37,031 bases of DNA, taken from assembly GCA_003250355.1 (NCBI GenBank), contig QKGS01000019.1, positions 1-37,031 of the forward strand, given 5' to 3'. Position 1 is the first letter of the stretch, and the number at the start of each line of letters is the position of its first letter. This document shows positions 7,867 through 18,646 of this stretch, piece by piece. The DNA comes from Bacteroidota bacterium. Its GTDB lineage: Bacteria > Bacteroidota > Bacteroidia > Bacteroidales > SZUA-534. The position numbers and the translations under genes were made by a program. The notes beneath the pieces were generated by a model that searched no databases, was not told the origin of the DNA, and was given only the letters and a program-made list of their open reading frames with translations.

Positions 7867-9762
7867 CTATTTCCATTGTTGTACTCCATTAGAGTAAGTG
7901 AAGATTCTTTCCTCGACCCCTTCCGTGTAGTTCTTTAAAATAAAAATACAATTGGTAGGCACTTTCTCATATTTTAAGAAGTTATCGGCAGCAACTTTTT
8001 TGCCTAACGATATCCATTCATTGTCCCAATAAAAAAGCTCATAGGTATTACCTATTACAATATAGTTTTTATCGTTTCTTGGAGAAAAACTAATTTTCGA
8101 TAATGAAACTGGCTTATCAAAATCTAAACCTATCCATATATTCTTGTCCTTTGTCCATTTATAATAATAAGTAAGTACATCATCATCAAAGGCATATTCT
8201 AATGGTTGCGATTCATATTGCCCTAAAATATTTCCGGTTAATTTCTTGCCGGAGACAGAGAAACAACTAAAGTCAGCTATATAGCATTGCGATGAGTCGG
8301 CAGATAAATACCTTACATAACGATATTTTTCATTTAAATTCAAGTCTATAATATTTGGAAAATCAGATGGTGGTTCTACAATACTATAAACCGATTTAAA
8401 GGTTTTAAAATCGGTATCGTTTGATACTTGAAACTGTCCGCCAACCATACTAAGTAAGCTATTTTGTATTTCGCTGTCCATAGGGTGTTTTCTTTTTATA
8501 GTCAAATTTTGAGTATTTATAGTATCGGGGTTATAGTAGTTAACCTCACCCTTGTTATTAACAATAAATGGATAAGAAACAGGAGTGCTTGAATCTTCAT
8601 TAATGGACTGTATAATATATACTGCTTCTTCAGATATACTAGTGAAAGAAGCTTGGTTGTCTTTTATTTTACCCCACCCGATAGGAACCCAATTTTCTTT
8701 TTTTGCTGCCGATAAGTAAGCATATTCCTCTTTTGTTTTATCTGTCGGAATTTGAATATCATGAACAGGGACATATTCATTTGTTACATCCTTAAGCATT
8801 GGATTATTAAAAGTAGCAGGTAAAAAATCGCACTTACCCCTTTTCATTCTATGACTTTCATAATTTATAGAGAACTGTTTTCTATAAATTTTTGACGGCA
8901 AACAGTTTTCTCCTTTATACTCTCCTAATCCATTATTTACAGGTATAATAAATGGCACAATAGTATCTTCCATAATTAATGCATTCCAATTGTGCCCGCC
9001 ATTCATATTTCCCCATAATGGGGTAAAATCGTTTGCAGTTGGAATGCCATAAGTGCGTAAAACAAATGTTGTCAGATTTGCTAATTCACTGCACGTACCT
9101 GTATTCAAGTGCTTTAAATTACTATATTCTAAAGGGGGAATGTAAGTAGAATAAATGCCCCATGCCACTAAAAAGTGCTTTTTTGCATTACTCAATTGAC
9201 TTACTAAATAATTGGTAGCATCGTACATACTTTCATAAGAATAAAACTTATCCTTATCTTTTATCAAAAGTGTATCATTAATAACCTTTTCTCTCCAATT
9301 TTCTATGGGTTCCTGACCAACTCTATATGGTAGAATATACTCGCAAAAGTTACTAAAGCTAACCTGATTTTTCCACTTTACAGTATCCCAAATACTATAA
9401 GCTAAATCAATATTGTTAATAATAAATTCAGATGTAATTTGGTCTTGATCGGTAATAATTTCTGAAGTAAGATGTTGGTAGCCTGATTCTTTTAAAATAC
9501 TCAATACTACTTGTGGTTTTTTATGATAATTCGTTTCTAAAACGCTCACAAAACTATCATGTATATCTCCCGATAAAGATGAATAATATTTCACATTCGC
9601 AGTCAAAAACTTAACAGCCTCCATCTTTTTATTTTGTCCGCATTTTGTATAGTGCTCACTTATTTCTCTATTTAGTTTTGATTCAGTTTTGTTTTGGTTA
9701 TTGTAATTGCACGATATAAAAACCGGTATCAGAGCTGTGAAAATGATAATTTTACTATTCAT
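7867..9762 (-). CDS. Transglutaminase-like lipoprotein with C-terminal discoidin-like domain
   Basis: 631-residue secreted lipoprotein (lipobox Cys18). The core around 200-280 is a transglutaminase/papain-like fold: the nucleophile is probably C224 in GTCSELANL and the His H257 in GGHNWNAL. The expected third Asp is not obvious, with FIIPVNNG following instead, so activity could be hydrolytic, altered or lost. The C-terminal 150 residues read like an F5/8-type (discoidin) carbohydrate-binding sandwich, with YRYVRYLSA and IGLDFDKPVSLSKISFSPR. It starts 17 bp after the TolC-like gene, so it is probably the same transcript. Its role with the peptide exporter (cross-linking, peptide trimming or surface glycan binding) is inference. 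Confidence 0.75.
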   Translation of the reverse strand: MNSKIIIFTALIPVFISCNYNNQNKTESKLNREISEHYTKCGQNKKMEAVKFLTANVKYYSSLSGDIHDSFVSVLETNYHKKPQVVLSILKESGYQHLTSEIITDQDQITSEFIINNIDLAYSIWDTVKWKNQVSFSNFCEYILPYRVGQEPIENWREKVINDTLLIKDKDKFYSYESMYDATNYLVSQLSNAKKHFLVAWGIYSTYIPPLEYSNLKHLNTGTCSELANLTTFVLRTYGIPTANDFTPLWGNMNGGHNWNALIMEDTIVPFIIPVNNGLGEYKGENCLPSKIYRKQFSINYESHRMKRGKCDFLPATFNNPMLKDVTNEYVPVHDIQIPTDKTKEEYAYLSAAKKENWVPIGWGKIKDNQASFTSISEEAVYIIQSINEDSSTPVSYPFIVNNKGEVNYYNPDTINTQNLTIKRKHPMDSEIQNSLLSMVGGQFQVSNDTDFKTFKSVYSIVEPPSDFPNIIDLNLNEKYRYVRYLSADSSQCYIADFSCFSVSGKKLTGNILGQYESQPLEYAFDDDVLTYYYKWTKDKNIWIGLDFDKPVSLSKISFSPRNDKNYIVIGNTYELFYWDNEWISLGKKVAADNFLKYEKVPTNCIFILKNYTEGVEERIFTYSNGVQQWK

Positions 9763-9779
9763 GTTTTTTCAATTATATT

Positions 9780-11267
9780 TTACTCTATTTGAAGAAAATT
9801 TTCGTCGAAAGAATCGGATAATGATTTTGTTTCTACAAAATCATACAATGTGTATTTACGTATTTTAAAAAAAAGTTCCCAATATGTTTGCAGCGATGAT
9901 AAATAGCTATATTGAGCATTTACCCAGTAATCGTTCGACATTTTTAACATAGTTAAATCAATTTTGCCGTGGCGGTATTTTTGCACTACAAGGTCATACG
10001 ATTTTAGTGCAATATCCAACACATTTTTTGCATTAGAAACATACTCAAATTGATAGTTAAATAAGTCGACAGTATTTATTATTTCATTTTCGAGGTTAAC
10101 TTTATTTTGGGTGCATGATATTCTTGTAACCTCTTCATTTTGTTCGGCTATTTTATACGCAGCCTTTGCCATTCCCCAATCCACTATTGGGACTTTAACG
10201 GTTAACTTCACGGCTTCGTAATCTCTGGGATTTTCAATGCTTTGATTATAGCTTATGCCGGTTTGATTTAGTCCAAAGCTAGCATTTATATTTGCATTAA
10301 ATCGCTTGTTTTTTTTAGCATGGTCTGTCTCTTTTGACGCATTTAGAAGTTTGAGTTCTATCGCTTTCAAATCGGGGTTAAGGGCAAAGGCTTTATTAAT
10401 GGCTTCGTGGGCTAATACTTTAATATCAATAAGACTGTCGGGGAAATATAACTCAATATTTTGCTCATTGCTTAACCGCAAAAAAGATTTAAAATCGGCA
10501 ATACTTTTTTTATAGTTTCCGGTTGATTCTAAATATCGGTTTTTTGCATTCAAGTAATCTATTTCAAGGGTATAAATATCTTCATTGTTAACAGAACCTA
10601 TTTTATATCTTTCTTTTCCGGTGTGAAGCAATGATTCTGATATTTTCATATTCTGTTCTGCAATATACTTTTGTTGCTTTCTTATTAATACCGAAAAGTA
10701 AATATTGATTGTTTGTAATGATATGTCGATAGTAGAGCTTATATAGTCAAGTTTTGACTTCTCAAACATTAATGGCTGTATTTTATCGTCCCATTTATAT
10801 GGATTATACCCGAAGAGCTGTTGTTCAACACCAACCCTGATTAATGTAGAAGAGTACTGCACAGGAGTATTTCCCGACAAATTTTGTAGGCGAGATACGT
10901 CAGAATCGACATATACCTTGCCGCCTGTTTTTGTAATATTTTGATTCAGCGATAAGTTTAGGTAAGAAGTAACCGACTGATTATCTATATAATAATAATT
11001 ACTGTCTATGAAGTTATATTCCTTTTCAACAGAACGTTCAAAATCAACAGGAGTTGTATTCAAATCGAGAAACGGAAGTTTTCCGGCCTTATAGTTTTTG
11101 TATATCCAATACTCTTTTAAGAAGGTGTTTTCAGCAATAAAAGCATCGAGTGAGCTGTCGCATGCAATAACTATAGCATCGTTTAAGCTCAATAACAATG
11201 TATCATTTTGCGCTTTTAAGCAAAGTGTACTAAATAAAGCTATAATTAATAATACTCTTTTAATCAT
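9780..11267 (-). CDS. TolC-like outer membrane efflux protein
   Basis: Outer-membrane channel of the OEP family, 495 residues with an N-terminal signal peptide ending near KAQ at 18-20. It shows the two-repeat layout of long amphipathic helices separated by strands, for example the segments around YNPYKWDDKIQPL and VKVPIVDWGMAKAAYKIAEQ, a signature of these trimeric channels. Its ATG overlaps the stop of the upstream RND gene by one base (TAATG), so the two are translationally coupled. It should form the exit duct for the two RND proteins and the membrane fusion protein of this cluster. Confidence 0.9.
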   Translation of the reverse strand: MIKRVLLIIALFSTLCLKAQNDTLLLSLNDAIVIACDSSLDAFIAENTFLKEYWIYKNYKAGKLPFLDLNTTPVDFERSVEKEYNFIDSNYYYIDNQSVTSYLNLSLNQNITKTGGKVYVDSDVSRLQNLSGNTPVQYSSTLIRVGVEQQLFGYNPYKWDDKIQPLMFEKSKLDYISSTIDISLQTINIYFSVLIRKQQKYIAEQNMKISESLLHTGKERYKIGSVNNEDIYTLEIDYLNAKNRYLESTGNYKKSIADFKSFLRLSNEQNIELYFPDSLIDIKVLAHEAINKAFALNPDLKAIELKLLNASKETDHAKKNKRFNANINASFGLNQTGISYNQSIENPRDYEAVKLTVKVPIVDWGMAKAAYKIAEQNEEVTRISCTQNKVNLENEIINTVDLFNYQFEYVSNAKNVLDIALKSYDLVVQKYRHGKIDLTMLKMSNDYWVNAQYSYLSSLQTYWELFFKIRKYTLYDFVETKSLSDSFDENFLQIE

Positions 11268-14200
11268 TATTTGTTAAAATTTATAAATAAGGGGAGATAA
11301 ATAAATAAACCTACAATTGAAAATAGCAATCCGCCTATTGTACCTACTGCAAAAGAAAACCAAAATACTTCATTTTGTCCCGACCATATAAACGGGAGCA
11401 TTCCCAGCATAGTTGATAAAATTGTAAGAAATATTGGTATAGCTTTTTTGTTGAAGGATTTTATATATTTACTCATATTGGCTTTAGTGTGCTGAATGTC
11501 AATATAATCAGATATTATATAAATTGCAGAATTAACTGCCAACCCTGTAAGCAGAATAAATGAAGCAAAGCCTCCTTGGTCAAACCCGATATCGAAAATA
11601 TAGAAAGTAATAAATACGCCAATAAATGAAATCGGCACTAATGCTAGCACTGATAGCGATAATTTTATTGATTCAAATGCAATAGAGCAAATTATTAGAA
11701 TTACTACTAATATTACAAGAATAAGTAAATACTGCTTTTTATCTTTCTTATCCCATGTGTACCATTTTGATTCATAAGCCTTAAAGCCCATCGGTAATAT
11801 TTTTTTGAAAGCTTCAAGTTCTTTTTCCTTCTCTTTCTCAGCCAATGCATGAGGGCCAATAAAATCCCAAGCTACATTGAGTCTGTACTGTTGGTTATAC
11901 TTGTAAATATCAATGCCTGATTTTGTCTTATTCAGTATTGAATAATCTAATATTTTTGAAGTAGTCTCGTTTATTACCCACGGATTATTCTTTAGCCACC
12001 AAATATTAAAGTTGCTGTAATTATCGGGTTCTACCAATATATTGGTGTATTTTTCATTATAAACCACTGAGCCTATCTGATTATCAGATAACCTATTTTT
12101 AAGTGAAACATATAAATCACTGTATGAAATGGACTGAGCAGCCAATTTCTTTTTATCGATATTTAAATAATATTCGGTTATGCTTTTAGTATTTGACCAA
12201 TCAATAATACCCGCTATCTCAATATCTTTTATGCGCTTATTTTCTAATAGCTTATTTTGTAATTGCTCGGCATATTTATAAAGTATGTCATAGTTATATC
12301 CTTCCAATATTATTCGGTATGGTTTGAACCCATCGCCTATTGCATTGCTAAATCCTCTGCCAACTCCAAAAACACTCCAATCAACCCCTCCCAGTCCTAT
12401 TGCCATTGATATGAGTTTTCCTTTAAGGATATAAGGGAAACTTGATTCATCTTTCTCTTTAAAAGTAATTTCTATTGCACCATACTTGTATGTACCTACA
12501 GTTGTGATAAAATTTTCTATCTCAGGAAATGTTGCCAAATAGGCTTCAATATTCTTTATAGCATCGTTGAGTTGATGAACGGTACACCCTTCGGGCATAC
12601 TTCCTATAACGTAAAGCTTAGTTTGCTGAGGATCACTAAAACCGTAACTGTCAAATACATATTCGGTAAACAGTCGCATACTGCCCCCAATAAATACACT
12701 AAGAGGTTCTTTTATGTTTTGTACAAATGCTTCGGAGCCAAGTGTCTTTGAATAAAGATTACACCATTTACTTTTTTTGTCAATTTCGTCGGGAAGCAGG
12801 TGTACAGGTATTCCAAAGCCCAAAATAAGAATTATTATATACACAATTTTTATTCTTTTTGAAAATGAAATATATATGGAATACCCTTTGTTAAACTTCA
12901 GAACAATTCGTTTTCTTTTATAAAACCAACGGTTCTTTTTTGGTAATATATTATGCTTATTTATCCATGAGGGGATGAATAAATAAGCTACAAATATTGA
13001 AACAGTAAGTGTAATTATTACAACCCATACAAAGTCTCTGAGATTTACAATCTGCTCTTCATTGAGCAAAAATATAACTGATACAGAACCAATGGTTGTA
13101 AGGGTTGCAGCCAATATCGAAAGAAACACCTTTTTATTATATTTTAATCGGTAATGTTCTATCATTACAATATTGTTGTCAATAACAATGCCCAACGATA
13201 TGGTAATTCCGGCAAGGGAATAAAGGTGAATGTCAACTTTGAAAACATAAAACAAAAAAGCGGCAAGGCTAAGGTTAACTATCAGCCCTAAAAAGATAAG
13301 GAGTAAATACTTAACCCGTCGGGTAATAATTAATACAAACAGTAGTAGAATTATGATTGTGCATACTGTTCGAAAACTAATTTTCTGTAATTCTTTAATA
13401 ATATACTCAGAATCGTCGTGTTCGAGTTTTATAAAGTACCCTGTTGGCAGATTTTTTTCTGTTTCCTTTACTCTATTTTTAATTTTTTTTGAAAGGCTTA
13501 TTGAATTAGCCCCTTGTTCGGCATATACAACAATATTTATATTATTATAGCCATTGATTCTGTGATAATTAACCGGTTCTCCTTCTGTATATTTTATTTG
13601 CGCTATATCTGATAAATATATTATTCTATTTCCTTGTTTTGTTATCGGAATATTTTTCCACTCAATATCGTTACTGTATGTTCTCAACAATACCGTGCTA
13701 AAGTATTCCGATTTACTATTTGTCTCTATTTTCCCTAAAGAATACTCATCTAAATATTCTCTTATGGAACTGATAACCTCATAAATATGAAGCCCATAAA
13801 CTTCAAGGCTTTCGGGTGAGTACGCTATTTTAAAAATATAAGGTGTGTAACCATAAACATCTACTTTCTTAATGTCTTTTAGTGAAGAAAGGGCAGGCAC
13901 TATTTTCTTTTGGGCATATTCAGCAATGTAATGAGTATTTGCCGAAGAGCTAACCGTATAGTGTAATAGGGGAGAGTCTTTTCCTGACCGGCCATGATAA
14001 ATAACCGGATAACTAACGCCTTGAGGCAAGTGGGGGAATGTTCTTCGTATAATTGTTGATATTTCAAATTTCGATATATCAATATCGGCTTCTTTGTTGA
14101 AAGAAATTGTAATATATCCTACCTCTTTCTTTGATATGGAGCTAATTTCCTTAACTCCTGATACGTTATTAAGTAACCTTTCCAGTTTTGAAGTAACTTC

Positions 14201-14392
14201 TGTTTCGATAACCTTAGCCGAAGCTCCGGGCCACCAATATTCAACTGTAACTTCGGGTAGCTTATTTTCAGGCTTTAAACTAATATTAAGCAAAGGAATA
14301 AATGCAAATCCAACTATTGTTAGTACAATAAATGATATGAGTACCGAGAAATCTGATATTTTTCTATTAGCTTGTTGCGTGTACAGTTCCAT
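11267..14392 (-). CDS. RND transporter, second of a pair
   Basis: Inner-membrane RND permease of 1041 residues with the usual layout: TM1 (about 14-36), a first periplasmic loop with porter subdomains, TM2-TM6 (about 340-480), a second loop and TM8-TM12 at the C-terminus. TM4 holds GITISLGIVIDNNIVMIEH, leaving one acidic residue (D405) where AcrB has two. TM10 reads GLAVNSAIYI and lacks the AcrB lysine. The large second loop is divergent from drug exporters. It is separated from the upstream signal peptidase gene by 12 bp and is coupled to the TolC-like gene. Together with the RND protein encoded at 15537 it may form a mixed trimer, as MdtB and MdtC do. Substrate unknown; the peptide encoded in the cluster is the attractive candidate. 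Confidence 0.9.
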   Translation of the reverse strand: MELYTQQANRKISDFSVLISFIVLTIVGFAFIPLLNISLKPENKLPEVTVEYWWPGASAKVIETEVTSKLERLLNNVSGVKEISSISKKEVGYITISFNKEADIDISKFEISTIIRRTFPHLPQGVSYPVIYHGRSGKDSPLLHYTVSSSANTHYIAEYAQKKIVPALSSLKDIKKVDVYGYTPYIFKIAYSPESLEVYGLHIYEVISSIREYLDEYSLGKIETNSKSEYFSTVLLRTYSNDIEWKNIPITKQGNRIIYLSDIAQIKYTEGEPVNYHRINGYNNINIVVYAEQGANSISLSKKIKNRVKETEKNLPTGYFIKLEHDDSEYIIKELQKISFRTVCTIIILLLFVLIITRRVKYLLLIFLGLIVNLSLAAFLFYVFKVDIHLYSLAGITISLGIVIDNNIVMIEHYRLKYNKKVFLSILAATLTTIGSVSVIFLLNEEQIVNLRDFVWVVIITLTVSIFVAYLFIPSWINKHNILPKKNRWFYKRKRIVLKFNKGYSIYISFSKRIKIVYIIILILGFGIPVHLLPDEIDKKSKWCNLYSKTLGSEAFVQNIKEPLSVFIGGSMRLFTEYVFDSYGFSDPQQTKLYVIGSMPEGCTVHQLNDAIKNIEAYLATFPEIENFITTVGTYKYGAIEITFKEKDESSFPYILKGKLISMAIGLGGVDWSVFGVGRGFSNAIGDGFKPYRIILEGYNYDILYKYAEQLQNKLLENKRIKDIEIAGIIDWSNTKSITEYYLNIDKKKLAAQSISYSDLYVSLKNRLSDNQIGSVVYNEKYTNILVEPDNYSNFNIWWLKNNPWVINETTSKILDYSILNKTKSGIDIYKYNQQYRLNVAWDFIGPHALAEKEKEKELEAFKKILPMGFKAYESKWYTWDKKDKKQYLLILVILVVILIICSIAFESIKLSLSVLALVPISFIGVFITFYIFDIGFDQGGFASFILLTGLAVNSAIYIISDYIDIQHTKANMSKYIKSFNKKAIPIFLTILSTMLGMLPFIWSGQNEVFWFSFAVGTIGGLLFSIVGLFIYLPLFINFNK

Positions 14393-14404
14393 TGCTATAA
14401 TACC

Positions 14405-15562
14405 TTACTCTATTTTTTTTAAGAATCGACCTCTATTCATTTTGCTTTCATGGTGTGAGTACAATACCAAACAGGCTTTTGCTACAATATGCGACTCGGG
14501 TATAAAGCCAAGAAAACGTGAATCGTAACTATTATCCCTATTATCGCCCATACACCAATAATAATTATTTTTGAAAGTATAGTAAGCTGTTGTATCACTA
14601 CTTATGCTGCTTACATTTTCAAATTGCTCAATAGTTTTGCCATATAATTCTATATTTCTACTGTTAAGTTTAATTTTCATGCAGGCTTTGGGAATAACAA
14701 CCTCGCCATAATTACTTTTTGTCCAATTAAAGCGGCTTGAATTATGAAATATACTATCATTATTGGGAAATGAAATTACTGAATCAACAAACGGATATGT
14801 ATTAATTTGGCTTATATCTGATAATTTCCCCTGAACAACAATACCATAGGCGGTATTAAACATATAGTGATAATAAAACAACTCCTTTTCATTTAATATG
14901 CTGTCAACAGCATTACTATTTGATGTATAAATAACTCTCCTATAATTAGTAACCTTATCATTTTTTAAATAAATACTATTTACATACAAAGAATCATTTA
15001 CGATCTCTACTGTATCGCCCGGCAATGCTACACAGCGTTTAATTAATGTAATTTTATTGTATTGCGGGCTTTTGAATATTATAACATCGTTTTGTTCAAC
15101 CTCGCTATATCCTTTCAGTCTTTTACTCTGCCACCATGGCTGCCCCATCTTTTCCCTTGCACTTTTATTAAGGTAAAAAGCCAAATTAACCCAGGGAATC
15201 TCAAAAGGCGAGTTTGGCAACCTTACCCCATACTCCAGCTTATTTGCAATAATCCTGTCGCCGGGATTAATTGAGCCTTCCATTGAGTCGGTAGGGATAT
15301 GGAATATTTCTACAAAAAACAGTTTTATTACAACAATAACTGTAAAGATGAATACTACCAGTACCGGATAGTAACTTAATCGCCTTAATAGCTTATTAGA
15401 TAGTTTGTTAAAACAGTAAAGCAAATAAACCATTCCCGCTATTGCAATTATTATCCCTGATAACCAATACATTTTTTCAACTAAGCAAAAAACTATTGCA
15501 ACCAGGGCAATTAGTATTAGTAAGTACTCTTTTATATTATTTTTTATTCTCTTTATTTCCAT
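14405..15562 (-). CDS. Signal peptidase I embedded in the RND operon
   Basis: Type I signal peptidase (family S26), 385 residues, with three predicted membrane spans (about 11-28, 33-50 and 64-84) before the periplasmic catalytic domain. The nucleophile is S93 in IPTDSMEGS and the general base K175 in LIKRCVALPGD. The C-terminal box GDNRDNSYDSRFLGFI is intact. It is longer than a minimal LepB and carries the large insertion typical of Bacteroidota SPases. Its start overlaps the end of the upstream RND gene by 26 bp, and it ends 12 bp before the next RND gene. Such placement suggests a dedicated enzyme that removes the leader of the secreted peptide, although a housekeeping role cannot be ruled out. 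Confidence 0.92.
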   Translation of the reverse strand: MEIKRIKNNIKEYLLILIALVAIVFCLVEKMYWLSGIIIAIAGMVYLLYCFNKLSNKLLRRLSYYPVLVVFIFTVIVVIKLFFVEIFHIPTDSMEGSINPGDRIIANKLEYGVRLPNSPFEIPWVNLAFYLNKSAREKMGQPWWQSKRLKGYSEVEQNDVIIFKSPQYNKITLIKRCVALPGDTVEIVNDSLYVNSIYLKNDKVTNYRRVIYTSNSNAVDSILNEKELFYYHYMFNTAYGIVVQGKLSDISQINTYPFVDSVISFPNNDSIFHNSSRFNWTKSNYGEVVIPKACMKIKLNSRNIELYGKTIEQFENVSSISSDTTAYYTFKNNYYWCMGDNRDNSYDSRFLGFIPESHIVAKACLVLYSHHESKMNRGRFLKKIE

Positions 15563-18500
15563 TTAAGTATTTGTCTATAACGTAATAGCTAAGCGGTATA
15601 AAATAGAGGCTGACTATAGTGCCAACAAACATACCTCCAATAACACTTACAGCTAAAGGCTTTTGTAATTCAGCCCCCATTCCTCGCATAAATAAAAATG
15701 GGAATAATGCCAATATTGTAGTAATACTGGTCATAAGTATTGGTTTCAGTCGCCTATTGCCTGCTGTAATTATTGATTTTAAAAGGGGAGTGTCGGTTCT
15801 GCGCATTCTATTAATGGTATCTATTTTCAGAATAGAATCATTTATAACAATTCCACTCATAACAATAATTCCAATAAGACTCATAAGATTTATACTCTCA
15901 CCAAATAATTTTAGCAGTAGAAATGACCCGAAAATGTCAACGGGAATCTCAATAAGAACTATTACAGGCAATAACAGTGATTCGAACTGTGCAGCAAGTA
16001 TAAAATAGAGCAATAATAATGATATAAGCAATATTACCCCCATTGAATTAATCATTTCTTTGTTTTTAAAATATAACCCTGAAAATCCCACTTCAAATCT
16101 GTTATTATCGTTTAGTAGTCCTTTTATTTTGTTAATTACTGAATTAATTTCCTTCTCTGATTCAATTTTATTTATCTCCACCGGGTAGTACTCACCCTCT
16201 ACACCCGCATATATTTTCTTTAAGCCTGATTCTTTTTTTACATCAATAAGGTTACTAATTCTTATTTCTTTTCCATTTCGGTTTCTTACTGTCAGGTTAT
16301 TAATAAGCGACAATAACGTTTCTGTTTTATCACCCAGAATAACAGGAATAAAGTCGCTGCCGTTATTCAACACAATAATCTCATTTTCGTTAAATGCTAT
16401 TTGCAAAGTTTTTATAAGGGCAGAATAATTAATGTCATATAACAATAGCTTTTCAGTATTCACATAAAACACTGTTCTTATTTGCTCAGAAGTAACAGAA
16501 ATATTTTCATCATTCAGCTCAACAGACATATCATTAAGAACACTCTTCAAATATGTCAGATAATCTACTCCCATATCCTTTGTAGCTTTTAATCGAGCCT
16601 GAAAGTATGGAGCGTCTGATTTAAACATTTTTTCAAAAATATTATCAACCGGCTGAAACGAATACTTTATGGAATTATAATCGTTATTTAACTGTTGTTT
16701 TAAATCGGCTTCCAGTTTTTTTAAATCATTGTGCGTTCCGGATTCAATATATATTACAGATTGTGATTCCTCTGATAGGTTATGACTGTTTAATACAAAA
16801 TTCTGAATACCTGAAAAGTATGTATGCTTTTTTATTAATGGGTTATTCTCATTAACTAAATTATTGCACCTGCGAATGTTTTCATTCAAGCTTATTTTCT
16901 CATTCCAGTCAATATAAAGTATTACATCGTTGTGTGAATATCCGGGAAACTGCTCTTTGGGTAATAGCTTAAATAACACTACTGCACCAATTATCATAAC
17001 AACAATTCCGCCAATAACCCAACGCATATTGCGCATACACCAAAGTAAGCCTTTATGGTATGCTTTTTCATAATTAATTATATTTAGCTTTAGCAAAAAT
17101 GGCGACTCTTTATACTCTTGTTTTTTATACAGCAAGTTATACAAAACAGGCAGCAGTGTTACCGATACCAATAAGGAAACAATAAGACCTGTTGCTATTG
17201 ATATTGCCTGGTCATAAAATAATGCCCCGGCCATACCGGGCATAAAAATAAGTGGAATAAATACCGAACAAGTTGTTAATACCGAACTTAGCAAAGGGCT
17301 AAAAACCTCATTAGTTCCCAATACACAACTTTTGGCAATATTGCCTGTTTTTACCCTATGTTGATTAATATTGTCAATAACAATAATTGCATTGTCAATC
17401 ATCATTCCTACACCAAGAATTAGCCCCGATAACGATATAATATTAATACTGATCCCTATTAAATAAAGTATTAAAACACTGACAAGTAACGATGTGGGTA
17501 TGCTGGCAACAATAAGCAACGGTGACTTAAAATCGCGCAAAAAGAAAAACATTACAACAATTGCAAGTAAACCACCATATACCAAGCTTTGTTTCAAGTT
17601 ATTAATTGAATAATCTAATAAGCGGGTTTGGTTACGTGATATATTAAAGCTCAATAGCGGATAATCATATTCCATCATTTTAATAAGCTTATCCACATCT
17701 TCCTTTAGCTCATTCATTTGAGCACCCGATTGTTTTATTACTGCTAAAGAAACAGATGAATTACCGTTAAAAAATGTACGCCCTGAAATGTATTGAGGTT
17801 GTTTTACTACTTCTGCAATATCTTTTATCTGAATAATTTTATTGTTTATACTCAAATAAATATTCTCAATATCGGAAACATCATATAACCTGTTACCAAT
17901 ATTTATGCTATACCTATAGTAACCATCCTGAACAGTAATATTACCTATGTTTAAATTATTACTTTTAATAGCATTTTCAATATCAAAAGTGCCGATACTG
18001 TGAGCTTGTAACTTTTTATAGTCAGGAATTATTACTATTTCTCTATTTACATTGCCACTCATATCAACCATAGCTATGCCCGAAAGCTGTTCCAAACGCT
18101 TACGGATAACCATGTTTGCAAAGCTGCTTAGTTCTACAAACTCATCGGTTAGTTTTAATTTATCCGACTCTTGTTGCAGGGTATCGTTAAGTATAATGTC
18201 AATATAAAACACAGGTATGTCGGTAGCACTTGCCTTTATTACCTGTGGGCGTGATATATCGGGCAAATATTCTGCAATACGGTCAAGCTTTTCATTTACA
18301 TCAATAAATGTAAGGTCAATATTAGTTCCGTACTCATAATCGATATATATGGTTGCTGAGCCATCGGTAGCTTCACTTCTTATATCTGCAACATTTGATG
18401 TTTGCATTACTGAAGAACGTACCTGTTTTAATATGGTATTCTCGATTTCTGATGCAGTTAACCCTTCGGCACTATAGCGTACTGTAATTTTAGGTATATC

Positions 18501-18614
18501 AACATCGGGCATTAGTGATACAGGCATCAATTTCATAGAAACTATGCCTAATACCAATAATGATATTAAAACCATAAAAACGGCTATGGGGCGGGGGAGA
18601 ATGTATTTAATCAT
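15537..18614 (-). CDS. RND transporter, first of a pair
   Basis: RND permease of 1025 residues beginning MIKYILPRPIAVFMVLISLL, the N-terminal style of AcrB/HAE1-like proteins, with two large periplasmic loops and 12 expected membrane helices. TM4 contains GVGMMIDNAIIVIDN with a single Asp (D407), and TM10 contains GIVINDSILKID. It is closer to canonical exporters than its partner at 11267. It overlaps the signal peptidase gene and lies 32 bp after the formylglycine-enzyme-fold gene. Two unlike RND genes sharing one channel and one fusion protein point to a hetero-oligomeric pump. Confidence 0.92.
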   Translation of the reverse strand: MIKYILPRPIAVFMVLISLLVLGIVSMKLMPVSLMPDVDIPKITVRYSAEGLTASEIENTILKQVRSSVMQTSNVADIRSEATDGSATIYIDYEYGTNIDLTFIDVNEKLDRIAEYLPDISRPQVIKASATDIPVFYIDIILNDTLQQESDKLKLTDEFVELSSFANMVIRKRLEQLSGIAMVDMSGNVNREIVIIPDYKKLQAHSIGTFDIENAIKSNNLNIGNITVQDGYYRYSINIGNRLYDVSDIENIYLSINNKIIQIKDIAEVVKQPQYISGRTFFNGNSSVSLAVIKQSGAQMNELKEDVDKLIKMMEYDYPLLSFNISRNQTRLLDYSINNLKQSLVYGGLLAIVVMFFFLRDFKSPLLIVASIPTSLLVSVLILYLIGISINIISLSGLILGVGMMIDNAIIVIDNINQHRVKTGNIAKSCVLGTNEVFSPLLSSVLTTCSVFIPLIFMPGMAGALFYDQAISIATGLIVSLLVSVTLLPVLYNLLYKKQEYKESPFLLKLNIINYEKAYHKGLLWCMRNMRWVIGGIVVMIIGAVVLFKLLPKEQFPGYSHNDVILYIDWNEKISLNENIRRCNNLVNENNPLIKKHTYFSGIQNFVLNSHNLSEESQSVIYIESGTHNDLKKLEADLKQQLNNDYNSIKYSFQPVDNIFEKMFKSDAPYFQARLKATKDMGVDYLTYLKSVLNDMSVELNDENISVTSEQIRTVFYVNTEKLLLYDINYSALIKTLQIAFNENEIIVLNNGSDFIPVILGDKTETLLSLINNLTVRNRNGKEIRISNLIDVKKESGLKKIYAGVEGEYYPVEINKIESEKEINSVINKIKGLLNDNNRFEVGFSGLYFKNKEMINSMGVILLISLLLLYFILAAQFESLLLPVIVLIEIPVDIFGSFLLLKLFGESINLMSLIGIIVMSGIVINDSILKIDTINRMRRTDTPLLKSIITAGNRRLKPILMTSITTILALFPFLFMRGMGAELQKPLAVSVIGGMFVGTIVSLYFIPLSYYVIDKYLNGNKENKK

Positions 18615-18646
18615 TTAATATTATCTGATATAACCAGTTATTGTAA

